A DNA stretch of 64,000 nucleotides from Leishmania martiniquensis (GCF_017916325.1 NC_090161.1:831001-895000), one strand, 5' to 3'; positions 18,401-27,557 are shown, numbered from the stretch's first letter. Notes: generated by a model from the sequence alone, not told the origin. Made by a program: numbers and translations.

Positions 18401-20124
18401 TCAAGATTACCCGCATCAGCTCCGCGGCGGCGGAGGTGCAGGTGATCAGCGTGCTCGCAAGCGTCGCGCGGAGCGCCCAGCGCCGGCGTGATGTCGGGGA
18501 GACCGCCGCCACCCCCGCAGGAACCTTGTTGGATACGGCTGCTTCTGACCGGCGCTCCAACTCGGCCGGCATCGGTATTGCCTGCCCCCCATCTTGCGCG
18601 CCGCCCAAGGCTGGCGAGGGTCCGAGAACACCTGAGCACCCTCTGTGTGAGATACCACTACGCCTGACACCGCACGAGCGCGCCGTGCGCTCGCGCATTC
18701 AGCAACGCATGGGGGTGCCTCTGCCGGCGCCTCCCCCACGCAGTTCCACCGGCCCCATCTCCCACGGCGCCAGTCTCGACGCACAGCGGGCTGCGTTGTA
18801 CTCATCCTACACTTTTCTCCTCTCCTCCTTTAGAACGGCCATACCGACACAACTCAGCCATGATGGCAGCGGCCACGAGCGACGGGCCATCACAGCCCCC
18901 GCACTCTGGTACGGACAGGTCATCTCACCGGCCGCTGCAGGTGGATCGACATGTACCAGCAGTAGCGGTGCCAGCCAGCCCCGGCTGGCACGGGAGAAAG
19001 CAGTAGCAATGGGTTGCAGCAACGCTGCAGGGCTAAACGGCAGCGCGCCCTCGCTTTCCGCCGCCATCGCCACAGTGGCCGTTGCTCCCACACGGCAGCG
19101 TGGTCGAAGGCCCAGGATCGAGGGCGGCGTCGATCCCTGCTTGCGCAGCAACATTCTTTGGCATGACCAGGCCGCCTTGGAGCGCCTGGTAAAGGCGCGA
19201 CTGGCGCAGGCGGCAGAGCCGAGACGGAGAGCCGCTCCGCCCACCCTCGACGGCAGTCCAGCAAAGTGCCATCCCACCGTGCCAGAAGTTCCTCAGTTGA
19301 ACGAGGAGCATCGCCGCGGCAGTGAGGAGGCAGTGAAGACTACCGATGAGGGGCATGAGATGAAGAGGGGAATGGCTGTGGCTGACCTCGGCGTCGACTC
19401 ACCTGCGCCACCGACTGGTTCGGCCCTTTCCCTAGAGGATACCACAGCACTCGGCATCGTGGGGCAGGCAGGAGAAGATGTAACGGCCGCAACTGAAGAG
19501 GCGGTTGCGCCTGCGCTGCACCGGGGCGACTCAGCGCAGCGCGCGCCACTACCGCCGGCCTCTGCCTTTGGCGACCTGCCTTATGCTCAGCAGTGTCTTC
19601 TGGTGTGGTCTGCTGCAGGGCTGCTGGAGCGGCACGTACATCAGCGCCAGATGGAAGTGGTGCGACGAGGGCGCCTGCTGGAGCGGTGCGGCCGCATGGC
19701 TACTCGTCGGATGGCTGCTCGTGTCGCTGCCGCCGTTCAGGGTGGCATCACGAACGGCAATGCACACGATGATGCCGAGAATGGCGTGGTGCAACTGGCT
19801 GGGGAGCTCGGAGGAGGTAGCGGGGAGAGCGATAGCAGTGCTAGTGCGGACGAGAGCGATGCCTCAGGAGATGAAGCAGCTGTAGAGGAGAGGGCATGCA
19901 CCTCCGCCCTTGGGCGTTCACGCGGGACTTCACGCAAGGCGGACGGCGAGGATCCACTCCATTGCCTACAGCATGTTGGTGATCCGCCCGCCACTTCGCG
20001 CTCTTCCTCAGCCAACTCGTCGTCTGCGTCCTCGGAAGAGCGCTTCCGCAGTGCTATGCGCCCGCTACCGCGCCGTGTCTACGACTACTGGGCCCCCTAT
20101 CGTCGTGCTAGCGACAACGGGTGA
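15475..20124 (+). CDS. Large basic, low-complexity protein with AT-hook-like motifs
   Basis: About 1,549 residues, not assigned to a named family. Most is Ala/Ser/Thr-rich filler around a few better-ordered blocks. These are an N-terminal segment (1-90) followed by a very Arg-rich patch; a compact block at about 431-515 beginning with a C-D-V-C motif and rich in aromatic residues; RGRPRGS at about 968; RQRGRRPR at about 1206; a helical block near 1365-1420; and a C-terminal R-x-V-Y-D-Y-W motif. The RGRPRG core matches the AT-hook that binds the minor groove of AT-rich DNA, so a nuclear chromatin-associated protein is plausible, though such motifs also arise in low-complexity Arg/Gly/Pro sequence. 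The frame is open 18 bases further upstream, but 15475 is the first in-frame ATG. Confidence 0.8.
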   Translation: MRSRRQNVSDAVSVLGMDPWKDDRVRDFVAINTIQRLRAYHLPATAPMPAIEEVNAMRALNLILLPRADPDYRPCLGEQPPSRAQLRARRRAKERQGRRERRRGQQQKAHGNGQGGSSPEYSSTSASASSSTNDSSDVDGETTSNRHATSPVTNTSLHTDPASLTKQAGLRSPIAFCAATAAASSTQCAIDRARAVFFGASSFTSSTSPRRLVNSPHVPLTPSMESAATITGRPALHTPHSPKDASHTPTTGPLLYDARAGQRQGVREGVAAASDDGSTTVVPPTPPVSSAARSLGMELDAYIEANSTPLRPPPRMRHASISAEAKADEAVHTTASAKAESSEPDVSPSTPASAAPCEVPKPRSDVPCGRAPSKAAATAAPLAAESSPNSLEATPAALRPPSPRLVMAGRVEAVTSSLSHGRSSSSSATDMKHTCDVCDAIIQYYQSMLTRGVVLDRYNHKDLAFAWWVLGRNMDVAALESRGPIRREALMITLRNFYYTLLSAEEAKAKVTAAEGEKSDAEGGERERAGGAATAPSPGGGASFPRPPETTASGGLQGVGAETEEHSRRASGKAAASRGHADSLGGVGTGIAATALKRRRPDKSVLSPYSGEEEHGDEHAAEEDSATGGGGADGLEPVPAAPMRGRTSAPPPLKKAFPIEMGAPEETLRAAGGNASVSSSSALGQGLSASMRGEDDEEAATHAASLNVGDALGTVADTLRIQTGGDAPFLASSATASCAGSMAPGSSVKARRRHRCAAERDKAVEETWASTRTGRRAAAIKAAAQLELQGSADAMAFRKPIEAAPSADTPRASRTAAAKRLKKGATATVMGLEAVATSVAPLEPASSSATSKVQRKRSTASKRARSLSRENSADEGQGSLGSGSGADSDVELRKEEEKRINAEAPRTVLRGSTHKSKSRDTVPAKAATAANAHPSSGMGTAPSPEATTTGTTAAAATAPKKGGRGEEHRGRPRGSFKITRISSAAAEVQVISVLASVARSAQRRRDVGETAATPAGTLLDTAASDRRSNSAGIGIACPPSCAPPKAGEGPRTPEHPLCEIPLRLTPHERAVRSRIQQRMGVPLPAPPPRSSTGPISHGASLDAQRAALYSSYTFLLSSFRTAIPTQLSHDGSGHERRAITAPALWYGQVISPAAAGGSTCTSSSGASQPRLAREKAVAMGCSNAAGLNGSAPSLSAAIATVAVAPTRQRGRRPRIEGGVDPCLRSNILWHDQAALERLVKARLAQAAEPRRRAAPPTLDGSPAKCHPTVPEVPQLNEEHRRGSEEAVKTTDEGHEMKRGMAVADLGVDSPAPPTGSALSLEDTTALGIVGQAGEDVTAATEEAVAPALHRGDSAQRAPLPPASAFGDLPYAQQCLLVWSAAGLLERHVHQRQMEVVRRGRLLERCGRMATRRMAARVAAAVQGGITNGNAHDDAENGVVQLAGELGGGSGESDSSASADESDASGDEAAVEERACTSALGRSRGTSRKADGEDPLHCLQHVGDPPATSRSSSANSSSASSEERFRSAMRPLPRRVYDYWAPYRRASDNG

Positions 20125-20843
20125 TACACACCTCGGCATAGTGCGCGCGCTTGTCTCTCTGTGTGTCTGCCTCTCTCTATAGGCGTCGATGCGAGCAAAA
20201 AAAAAAGCGGCTCGTCGGAGGAACAGATCGAGAAGAATGCAGAGAAGATCTGCAGCTCACACGTCGAAGGTGCGCAGTATGGAGCGCTAAGGGCTGCAGC
20301 GTCAGGGTATTGCGTGTGTGTGTGTGCGTTTGGGAGGGGGATGTTTGTGTCTGCCTGCTTGTTTGTATCCTCTCTTGCGCTACTCTCTCCCCCCTTCCCC
20401 CACTCCCGGCATACACACATACACACACAGCCCGCATACGTATGGGCACGTCTCGCTATGCACTATTTCCCCCCTCTCTCTGAGAGCGTTCTGCCCTCGT
20501 CTTCAATTCCCTCGCTGCTCCTCCTTACCACTCACCCTGCTATCCACTACGCGCACACACATACACACACATACACGCACGCTGACACGTAATGGTGAAG
20601 TAGTACTGCCACTACGGTGGGCATCGCGCACTCCAAAATCGCTTTCCTGAGACCGGGCGCGCACACATATCGTACCTCAACGACGCGTGGCCATCTGCCC
20701 ACTTCCAATAGCAGCCCTGTCTCCGTCGTCAGACGGGGACTCTTTCTACTCTCCACATCACCTCCTCACTTGCGCACATCTGTGCCGGTTCGTCTGCGGG
20801 TCTGTGCTGCTGCTGCTGCTGCCCCCACATCACCGCGGAATGA
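20125..20843. other. Intergenic spacer
   Basis: Contains TG and CA microsatellites (near 20313-20330 and 20555-20580) and C/T-rich runs (20391-20405, 20467-20530). The best splice acceptor for the following GTPase gene is the CTGTCTCCGTCGTCAG run ending at 20732. From there to 20840 no ATG occurs. Confidence 0.6.
20719..20732 (+). promoter_or_regulatory. Candidate trans-splice acceptor for the GTPase gene
   Basis: A short pyrimidine run ends in TCAG, with AG at 20731-20732. It would give a leader of about 110 bases in which the first AUG is the out-of-frame one at 20840. Confidence 0.4.
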
Positions 20844-20884
20844 ATGCTGCACTTTCTGACGGGCGTGTACAACAGCCTGTTTAG
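20840..20884 (+). other. Upstream ORF overlapping the GTPase start (14 codons)
   Basis: The sequence ATGAATG places an out-of-frame ATG four bases before the GTPase ATG at 20844. The upstream frame runs 14 codons to a TAG at 20882-20884. The upstream ATG has G at -3, whereas the main ATG has T at -3. It could therefore capture scanning ribosomes. Confidence 0.6.
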
Positions 20885-22049
20885 CACCCCCGAGTATAAT
20901 GTGCTCATCGTCGGTCGCGAGTGCGCTGGCAAGTCGACGTTGCTGGAGCAGCTCAAGTTCCTCTACACTCCAGCCGTGCAGCAGCAGGCGTCGTTGTCGG
21001 TGGAGCGCCGCAGCAACACCGGAGGCGCCAAAGGGGTGGCTGCGACAGTGGACGCACCGAGTGGCGCCTGCGCGAGGTCGCCACAGCAGCAGCAGCAGTG
21101 TCAGCCGCCCTTGCCACCAGGCACTCCGCTCCCCGCTACGGCAGTGCACCTGGCCCAAAAACGTATTCGTCCCACCGTGGGTCTCAACTACGCCGTTGTG
21201 CAGCACCGTTTTAGTCCCCCTGCTGCAGGTGTTACGCTATTGAAGAAGTCGCAGGTGCCATTACGGGCGGTCGCCGCCCTGCCGCCGCCACCGCAGGATC
21301 TGCTGGCTGAACAACGCGCACGCCAGCAGGCATTCATGGCCAACGCACCGAGTGATGCCCTCACACGTGTGGTTCTGCGTGACCTCGGCGGCCAAGCCGC
21401 GTTGCGTGACCTGTGGGAGAGGTATTACCAGCGCACTCAAGGGCTCGTTTATGTTATTGACAGCACGTTGCCCTTCCGCGTTCCGCCCGCGTCGTCGTCG
21501 ACGCCATCAACCCCAGCACCGCCGCCACGCGATCACTTCACGAGACAGGAACTAGAGGATGTGTACAAGCAGGACCGTGAGCTGCTCGCGCGACTATTGC
21601 AGCACCCCCTGCTGCACGGCGTGCCGGTGCTGCTTCTTAGCAACAAGACGGATGAGGTGTCCCACATACCGCTCACAATCTTGCAGGATGTGCTGCAGCT
21701 GGCGGAGCTGGCGGCCAATCCGACTTTCTACATTCTGGAGAACAGCGGCAACAGCGATAGTGCGGACAGGGTGCTCCAGCTTCCGCAAAGGCAGTATACC
21801 CGCAGCAGCCATGACAGCAGTCCTTCGTCAGTCATTTCTAGTACTGCCGCATCCCCGATTGGTACGCCATTCTCACGGCACGAAACCTGCGCAGAGGTGG
21901 CGCTGCAGGTGGGAGGGAGTGGCTTCGGCGAAATCGCCATGCGGGTGGTAGAGGTGAGTGCCCTTGATGGATTGGGGGTGGCAGGGGCGATGGACTGGCT
22001 GGTGGCGCAGCTGCTGCACCGTGCTCGAGAAGTGGATAGCGATGCCTAA
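20844..22049 (+). CDS. ARFRP1: ARF-related small GTPase (ARFRP1/Arl-like)
   Basis: A 401-residue member of the ARF/ARL family of GTP switches for Golgi and endosomal traffic. The first 32 residues parallel ARFRP1: a short amphipathic start, then P-loop GRECAGKS (24-31). The other G motifs follow in order: switch-I Thr in RPTVGLN (about 110), DLGGQ (about 180), NKTD (about 266-269, versus NKQD in most ARFs) and SALDGLG near 372, then an M-D-W-L-V helix as in ARFRP1. Residue 2 is not Gly, so N-myristoylation is not expected, as in ARFRP1. It is twice the usual 200 residues because of low-complexity insertions at about 45-100, 120-165, 210-230 and 300-350. The start is fixed by the N-terminal match, although another ATG lies four bases upstream. 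Confidence 0.88.
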   Translation: MLHFLTGVYNSLFSTPEYNVLIVGRECAGKSTLLEQLKFLYTPAVQQQASLSVERRSNTGGAKGVAATVDAPSGACARSPQQQQQCQPPLPPGTPLPATAVHLAQKRIRPTVGLNYAVVQHRFSPPAAGVTLLKKSQVPLRAVAALPPPPQDLLAEQRARQQAFMANAPSDALTRVVLRDLGGQAALRDLWERYYQRTQGLVYVIDSTLPFRVPPASSSTPSTPAPPPRDHFTRQELEDVYKQDRELLARLLQHPLLHGVPVLLLSNKTDEVSHIPLTILQDVLQLAELAANPTFYILENSGNSDSADRVLQLPQRQYTRSSHDSSPSSVISSTAASPIGTPFSRHETCAEVALQVGGSGFGEIAMRVVEVSALDGLGVAGAMDWLVAQLLHRAREVDSDA

Positions 22050-23125
22050 CCGACTCGGCCGCGCGCGCTAGGAAGAAGTGTTGCATTCTAAGCGGCGGAA
22101 TCGGAGGGGAGGGGTCAGTGAAGGCCAGCGGGTAAACGCTGTGGTGGGGGTGGTGACATGCGGGTGTCTGGGCATGCGGCTGTGCCCTCTTCCTCTCCTC
22201 TTCACACCTGTGCCGCGCTATATTTACATATATATATATATAATGTATATTATGTTATATATTTAAATATAGGACTGTGTGTGCTGGTGTGCCAGCGTAG
22301 GGGTGGGGTGGGGAGGGAAATTTTTTTTTTGATATTCCTCCTTCGTTCGCCTCTTCTTGTTGCTTTCCCCTCTTCCGGACCCCTTCGTGTTCGTGTACGT
22401 GTGTGCGTGTTCCCGCGAGCATGCCTCCTCTTGCCACGCACCAGGGTTGAGGACAAGGGGGAGCTGCGTCTCGCCCTCTCTTGCAAACATACACACACCT
22501 CTTCGAGGAAAGTGCTCTGAGGGTGTGGCGCGCGTGATGAAGGACGTGTGGAATCCGCGAGGGAAAACAGGGGTCTGTGCCGCCAACTCTGATCCTCTTA
22601 GGCGCTCGCATACGCGCGCTCCCCTCCCCTCTGCTCACGCACCGTTTTCGTTCGGCGTCTTGCATGTCCTGTCACGCTCCATCTCACTCCCCCGCTCTCC
22701 TCTCCCTCATCTCGCTGATGAGCGCTTTCACCCGGCACCCACCTGCCCCACCCACTGCTTTACCCCTCCAGCCCATCAAACGTACGCGCATACTGTATCC
22801 CCACAACAGCACAACGGTCACCACTCCCCCTCCCCGGGCCCTATTGCAAGAGGAAAATTCGTCAACGGTCGTGGTGGCACAGAGCGGCAAGTGCAGTGTG
22901 CAGACGACAGCGCCGCCGTGGCCCCTCCCTTCCTCCTTCCTGACCACTACCGTGCTCCGCCTGTCATATCTATTTCTGCTGAGGTGTAGCACAGGAACTC
23001 ATGCGCATCTCTGCGGGCAGTGTGACCTACCCGAGCGCTTCGCTGCACCTCTCTCCCTCTCTCTCTGCGTGTGCCTCCAACTCCGCAGTGGCAGCCTAGC
23101 GGCACCTGCCAGCGGCCCGCTGTAC
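22050..23125. other. Intergenic spacer with TA-rich block
   Basis: A strongly TA-rich block lies at 22218-22270, about 170 bases after the GTPase stop. A T run (22321-22330) and C/T-rich DNA follow. Longer frames extending left from the next gene across this region start at non-ATG codons and read like intergenic sequence. Confidence 0.6.
23045..23088 (+). promoter_or_regulatory. Candidate trans-splice acceptor
   Basis: A long pyrimidine tract including CTCTCCCTCTCTCTCTG ends in CCGCAG, with AG at 23087-23088. The first ATG downstream is 23126, which sets the start chosen for the next gene. Confidence 0.6.
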
Positions 23126-23548
23126 ATGCGCAGGCACGTCGCACGCGAAGAGGGACAGAAAGGGCAAACGATGCTTAATCCACAGGCGGTGATCACCTCC
23201 GTCCTGAGCTGCGCGCCTCAGTTCGTGCTGAGACGCTTCTCGTCCGTGCTCACGGGCATTATTGCTGCGTACGCCGTGCTGCTCCTTTTCCTTGGGCATC
23301 CGCCTTTCTTTCAGCGTGTAGGCCAGCTACTGTTCATCATTGTACTGGGCTACTGGAGTGCGCGTGGTGCGCGGTACAGTATTGCGCGCCTCGTGCAACT
23401 GATTGAAGGCGCGACACCGGAGAGCGCGGGGGCCGCTGCTGGCGCGGCACCCAAGGATGCGTCTAGCCCGAGCAGCTCTTTAGGTGCGACATCATCGCCG
23501 ACGTCGCAGGCAGCGACAGGAAGGTGTCCGTCGAGAGGGCTGGACTAG
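23126..23548 (+). CDS. Small hypothetical membrane protein
   Basis: About 140 residues, family not recognised. After about 30 N-terminal residues come two hydrophobic stretches (about 45-60 and 66-80) separated by a short G-H-P-P-F-F turn, then a basic segment and a Ser/Ala/Thr-rich tail of about 45 residues. This suggests a hairpin or two-pass membrane protein. It lies between an ARFRP1-like GTPase and a Yip1 homologue; in trypanosomatid gene arrays that adjacency is weak evidence for a trafficking role. The start is the first ATG after a strong splice acceptor; an alternative ATG at 23171 would remove 15 residues. Confidence 0.7.
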   Translation: MRRHVAREEGQKGQTMLNPQAVITSVLSCAPQFVLRRFSSVLTGIIAAYAVLLLFLGHPPFFQRVGQLLFIIVLGYWSARGARYSIARLVQLIEGATPESAGAAAGAAPKDASSPSSSLGATSSPTSQAATGRCPSRGLD

Positions 23549-24610
23549 GAAAAATCCTCAGTTGGCTGCAGTGTTCCCTTAGCGAGCGCCGCCGACGACC
23601 CACCAAAGGTTGCGGTCCTTCCTTTTTGAGTCGCTTCAAGACTGCGAGCAGAGTGCATCTCGTACGCCAAAAAGAGGGCAGAGAACCGCGCGAGGCGTAG
23701 CTACTTCGTCTGCTTGGGCTTGCGATGGTGCGGGGGCGGAGGGAGCGGTGCCTCCCCCCTCCTCCTCCTCTTCGCATCTTTGTCCATGCGAGTACCGCGG
23801 GTGTGCCTTTAGCCGGTGTGTCGGATTCGATCTTTAACGTGGCTCTTCTCCATGCCGAGCGCATATCATCAGTCTCTGAGGTGCGCAAGCGGCATATGAG
23901 CGAGTGAATTTGCCCTCTCCGAGCCCACTTCGAGCCCTCCCCCCCCCTTGGCACACACCGAGAGCACTCACACGCCCGTGTCCCCAGAGAGGGAATGGAG
24001 TGACAACCGCCACAGCTGCATCAGCTGTCTGGCTCGCGTGTCCCCGTGGAAATCTTCTCGATAGAAGGTGCCCAGAGTGCTCACTCGATGTGCATACAAG
24101 GGCGTGCGGAAGCGGATGGCGTTTATCAGGACATCGTCAGGCATGTACGAGGAGTTGCTGATGGAGTCACCTTGTGTAGCGGCATTCTGGGCATCGCGGC
24201 GCTGGAGCGCTTTCACATTCTGTTTGCCCATGAACCCTTCCCTTTCCCTCTCTCTCCCTCACCGTCACACCACACACACACACACAAACACACTTACACA
24301 GTCATGCAGTCATACGCATCTTTGGATAGATATTTTTTTTTGCTCTTGTCGGCACTTTCGGGCAGCCCTGATTCTCCAGCACGAAAACGCGCATCCCCTC
24401 ACGTATTTCTCACCGCACTCTCCACACCCGCACCCGCGGAGGAGACAGGCAACCAGGCTATCAAGACGAGGACGGGGAGGAGTGGGGTGGGGGCGGGGAG
24501 AAGCAGACGCATCCACTCTCTTCTGCACCCTTCCCTCAGAGGAGAAAGTCGCTACTTCATAGGCGAAAGCACGCAAACACACGTAGTCGCAGTTACAGAG
24601 TAGCTTCGAA
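23549..24610. other. Intergenic spacer
   Basis: C/T-rich tracts, a CA repeat at about 24269-24299 and a T run near 24331-24340. ORFs here are short and unconvincing. Confidence 0.6.
24520..24539 (+). promoter_or_regulatory. Candidate trans-splice acceptor for the YIP1 gene
   Basis: The pyrimidine tract TCTTCTGCACCCTTCCCTC ends in AG at 24538-24539. No ATG intervenes before 24611, giving a leader of about 71 bases. Confidence 0.55.
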
Positions 24611-26236
24611 ATGGCTCAGCAACAGCCTCATCGGCAGTATGAGGGATATGATGACCCCTTCGATCTGCAACCCCCACCGGCAGGCGCTCGCGATAGCGGC
24701 GCAGGGGCGTACTTCGCCGGGGCGCGGCCGTCACCCCCCTTTTTCACCTCGTTCTCCAGCGCCACTGGCCTTGTTCGGCGCTCCCCGCAGCACACTGGTG
24801 CCACGGCCGTCGCGACGAATGCGTCCATCGGTGCCACCTCGACCAGCTACCAGGGCTCGTACGGCTACTTCCACACGCAGGGCAATAGCATTGATGTCAA
24901 CAGCGGCTACAACAGCGATGTCGGGAGCTCTGTGCCCAATGCGCTTTATGGAGGTGGCAGCAGAGGCGGCTACCACAACCCGAGCCCCTCATCACAGCAT
25001 CCGGAGGTGGTGGTAGGCGGTAGCCAAACAGCCGCTGGGGCATCGGGTGCGAACTCGCTAGAGCTGTCGCCTGGGGTATGGGCCGCAGGGCCCGGTGTAA
25101 ATGGTTCGAGTACTACTGACCGACGATCCTCGCAGCTTTCGCCGCGACTGCGAGGGACTCCATCTTTTCAGCCCCACAGCGAGGCCAGCCGCGGGCCTGT
25201 GGCGGGCAGTGCAGTCCACGGCGGCTCAGCGCGTCCGCTAGCCCCGCAAGCGTTTCTGCCGTCGGAGCCCATGGTGCAGCCCTTGTCACTTTCTCCATCG
25301 CAGCAGCAGCAGCGGCGGCCGCATCATCAACAGCAAGTATGTGGGGTGCGGATGCCGTCGCCGACAGGCAAAAGTATGCAGCGGGGGGCAGCGAGTGGGG
25401 CGACGCCGCCGGAGGTCGCGTTTGTGCAGCGCAGCGCAGCGTACAGTACGAGTCCTGTTAATGTGGGCAGCCCTCGGATGGCCGTTCCCTTCGATGCCTC
25501 GGGCAGTCCGAATACCACTGGCGACGCTGTGCCAGGAAGCAGCAGCAGCAGCAGCGGCGGTCGCAGCGCGAGTGGGTTTTGGGGCCGCCTGATGGCGCAG
25601 ATTCTGCCGGCGCTAGACGACCATGCGGGAAACCCTCGTAGTGGAATCGGTGCTGGCGCCCTCTCCCCGACTGGCGAGCGCCCTCCACATCAGCTGCGGT
25701 TCGGCAACCCCGCCGACGACCTGCCGCTGCTGGAGGAGCTCGGCATCTTCCCACGGCACATTTGTGACAAAGCGTGTGCCGTGCTGAACCCTTTCAAGTC
25801 CATAGGTGTCTGCGCAGCGAAGGACACCGATCTGGCGGGCCCCGTCTTCTTCGCCCTCTCATTAGCGGTGCTGCTCTCGCTTCGTGGAAAAATACAGTTC
25901 AGCGCGATCTACGGCCTTTTCGTACTCGGCGTGGGCTTCTTCAAGATTCTTCTCTCGCTCATGCGGCCGCGCGGCGGTGTACCACTACAGTTTGTTGCGA
26001 GCACGATCGGCTACGGGCTGCTTCCAACGGTGCTGCTTGCCGCCGTGCGCACCGTTGGCCTGTGGCTTATAGGTCTCCGCGGCGTGCTGCCTCTGACGCT
26101 GCTGATGGTGGTATGGTCGGCGTGGTGCGGGACGACGCTCGTGGTGAAGGGGCTTGGGATGGAGGAGCAGCGCTACCTTGTTCTATACCCAATGCTTCTG
26201 TTCTACTCGACGTTTAACGTCGTCGCAGTGTACTAG
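24611..26236 (+). CDS. YIP1: Yip1-family Golgi/ER membrane protein
   Basis: 541 residues. The C-terminal 170 residues (from about 369) closely follow Yip1/YIPF5: an L-P-L-L-E-E-L-G-I motif, a short helix ending in N-P-F-K, T-D-L-A-G-P, then five hydrophobic segments including G-K-I-Q-F, I-G-Y-G-L-L-P and an L-x-x-Y-P x L L F Y end. Yip1 proteins are five-pass membrane proteins that bind prenylated Rab GTPases and act in ER-to-Golgi vesicle formation. The N-terminal 368 residues are Ser/Gly/Pro/Gln-rich and predicted cytosolic; animal and yeast homologues have a much shorter N-terminus. The ATG at 24611 follows a clear splice acceptor. The conserved domain is unambiguous; a role for the long tail is unknown. 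Confidence 0.9.
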   Translation: MAQQQPHRQYEGYDDPFDLQPPPAGARDSGAGAYFAGARPSPPFFTSFSSATGLVRRSPQHTGATAVATNASIGATSTSYQGSYGYFHTQGNSIDVNSGYNSDVGSSVPNALYGGGSRGGYHNPSPSSQHPEVVVGGSQTAAGASGANSLELSPGVWAAGPGVNGSSTTDRRSSQLSPRLRGTPSFQPHSEASRGPVAGSAVHGGSARPLAPQAFLPSEPMVQPLSLSPSQQQQRRPHHQQQVCGVRMPSPTGKSMQRGAASGATPPEVAFVQRSAAYSTSPVNVGSPRMAVPFDASGSPNTTGDAVPGSSSSSSGGRSASGFWGRLMAQILPALDDHAGNPRSGIGAGALSPTGERPPHQLRFGNPADDLPLLEELGIFPRHICDKACAVLNPFKSIGVCAAKDTDLAGPVFFALSLAVLLSLRGKIQFSAIYGLFVLGVGFFKILLSLMRPRGGVPLQFVASTIGYGLLPTVLLAAVRTVGLWLIGLRGVLPLTLLMVVWSAWCGTTLVVKGLGMEEQRYLVLYPMLLFYSTFNVVAVY

Positions 26237-26979
26237 GCGAGGCGCTGGCTCAAGTGCGAGAGCGAAAGAGAAGCACAGGAGGCGTCGCGCGTGCCCCGTT
26301 AATCGCCTCCTTTACTCTCCACCACAGCGCGTGTGGGTACGCCCCGTGTCTGGTGGTGGGCTAGACGATGGCGGGATGGACGAGCTCGCTTGGGTGAGGG
26401 GGAGAGGAGGGAAGGATGATGAGGGCTGAGAGCGGAGAGAGACGTACCTGGCTGATATCGCCGGCATCCATGGGCTCACGATGAAGGCGGCCGTCACGCT
26501 ATCGCTGCCAACTTCATGCTGCGCTCCCCTCATCCTCCCCGCTTCCTCCGTTGTGTAGGTGTCTGCGTGTGTGTGTGTGTGTGTCCCTTGACCTATTCAG
26601 CGATGACATTCCTTCACCCTCTCCTCCCCCTTGCTCTGCACTCGTGGCGGAACCTCTCCCTCTCGCTCTCTTCACCACCACCCCCCCCTGCTCCCCCGTT
26701 CTCTCAGAACGAGGGAGCAGATCGTGCCGACACTCCGCAACCAGTCTATCAGCGCTGCCGTCTTTGTGGAGAGGAGGTGGGGGACTGACTGGGTATGAGC
26801 GACGCTCGCGGGTGGCCGCCCTCGCTCATACCCTCTTTACCCCCCCTTTCCCCGCTCTCTCCTCATCCACTTGTTTCGCCTGGGCACGCTTCGCATCGCG
26901 CGACGGTAAACAGCGAAACCGCCGCCAAGACGGACATGTGCACTGAGGATGTCTTCGCCGTCCCCTGCCTCTTCTCCTT

Positions 26980-27001
26980 CCCCCCTTTTTTTAAAGGGGG
27001 G
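26980..27001 (+). other. Perfect 9-bp inverted repeat with TTTT loop
   Basis: CCCCCCTTT (26980-26988), TTTT, then AAAGGGGGG (26993-27001) can form a stable nine-pair hairpin in DNA or RNA. It sits about 745 bases after the Yip1 stop. It is not a bacterial-type terminator context; a role in RNA 3'-end structure or processing is only a possibility. Confidence 0.5.
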
Positions 27002-27446
27002 CGCGCCCATCTTTGCCCTCACTCTCAACACGTTACTTCCCTCCACCGACGCATCCTTCGCTATTCACCATCCTCGTCGCCACTGCAGACCTCTGGCTTC
27101 CCCCGGCACGTACACGAGTGACTACAACGACGCATGAAAGGCAGGTAAGGCGCGCGCACACACATACACCTACACATACACATAAATGCCTGCTCCCGAT
27201 TCCACGACGGCAAGCCCCATCCTCCCACCCACACCGGCAGATATTCACCACCCCGACCCGTATCCCTGCACTGTGCGAAGCATTACAGTCGCATAGAGGC
27301 ACTCACTCACACTCGCATAGAGGCACTCATTCATAGATCACACAAGCCCATACACATACCCACACGCACATAGGGAAAGAGGGAGACTCCCCCCAGCCCC
27401 CCTCCCCTCCACTGACGCACCCCATACACGCTAATCGGCGCACAAT

Positions 27447-27485
27447 TTCTTTCTTTCTTCGCCTTCCGTTGTGTCTTCACTCGAG
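27447..27485 (+). promoter_or_regulatory. Candidate trans-splice acceptor for the ORC1-like gene
   Basis: A strong pyrimidine tract (TTTCTTTCTTTCTTCGCCTT) precedes AG at 27484-27485. The first ATG downstream is 27558, in frame with the ORC1-like protein. Confidence 0.6.
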
Positions 27486-27557
27486 AGTCATCTACCCACC
27501 ACTGCTCCCCCTCGCTTCGCCTCGATTGCTCTTGCGAAAACGGCGAATCTTTGGCGA

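Larger units (their letters stand above)
26237..27557. other. Intergenic spacer
   Basis: Contains a TG run (26564-26583), C-rich tracts, CA-rich DNA (27155-27190, 27300-27380) and a perfect short inverted repeat at 26980-27001. A near-duplicated GCATAGAGGCACTCA phrase occurs at about 27292-27330. No coding region is supported. Confidence 0.6.

Noticed and set aside
22577..23125. Extension of the small membrane protein to 22577
   Set aside because: It begins at a non-ATG codon and crosses a clear pyrimidine-AG splice acceptor at 23088.
27471..27557. Longer ORC1-like start at 27471
   Set aside because: It is a GTG codon; eukaryotic initiation is expected at the first ATG, 27558, after the acceptor at 27485.
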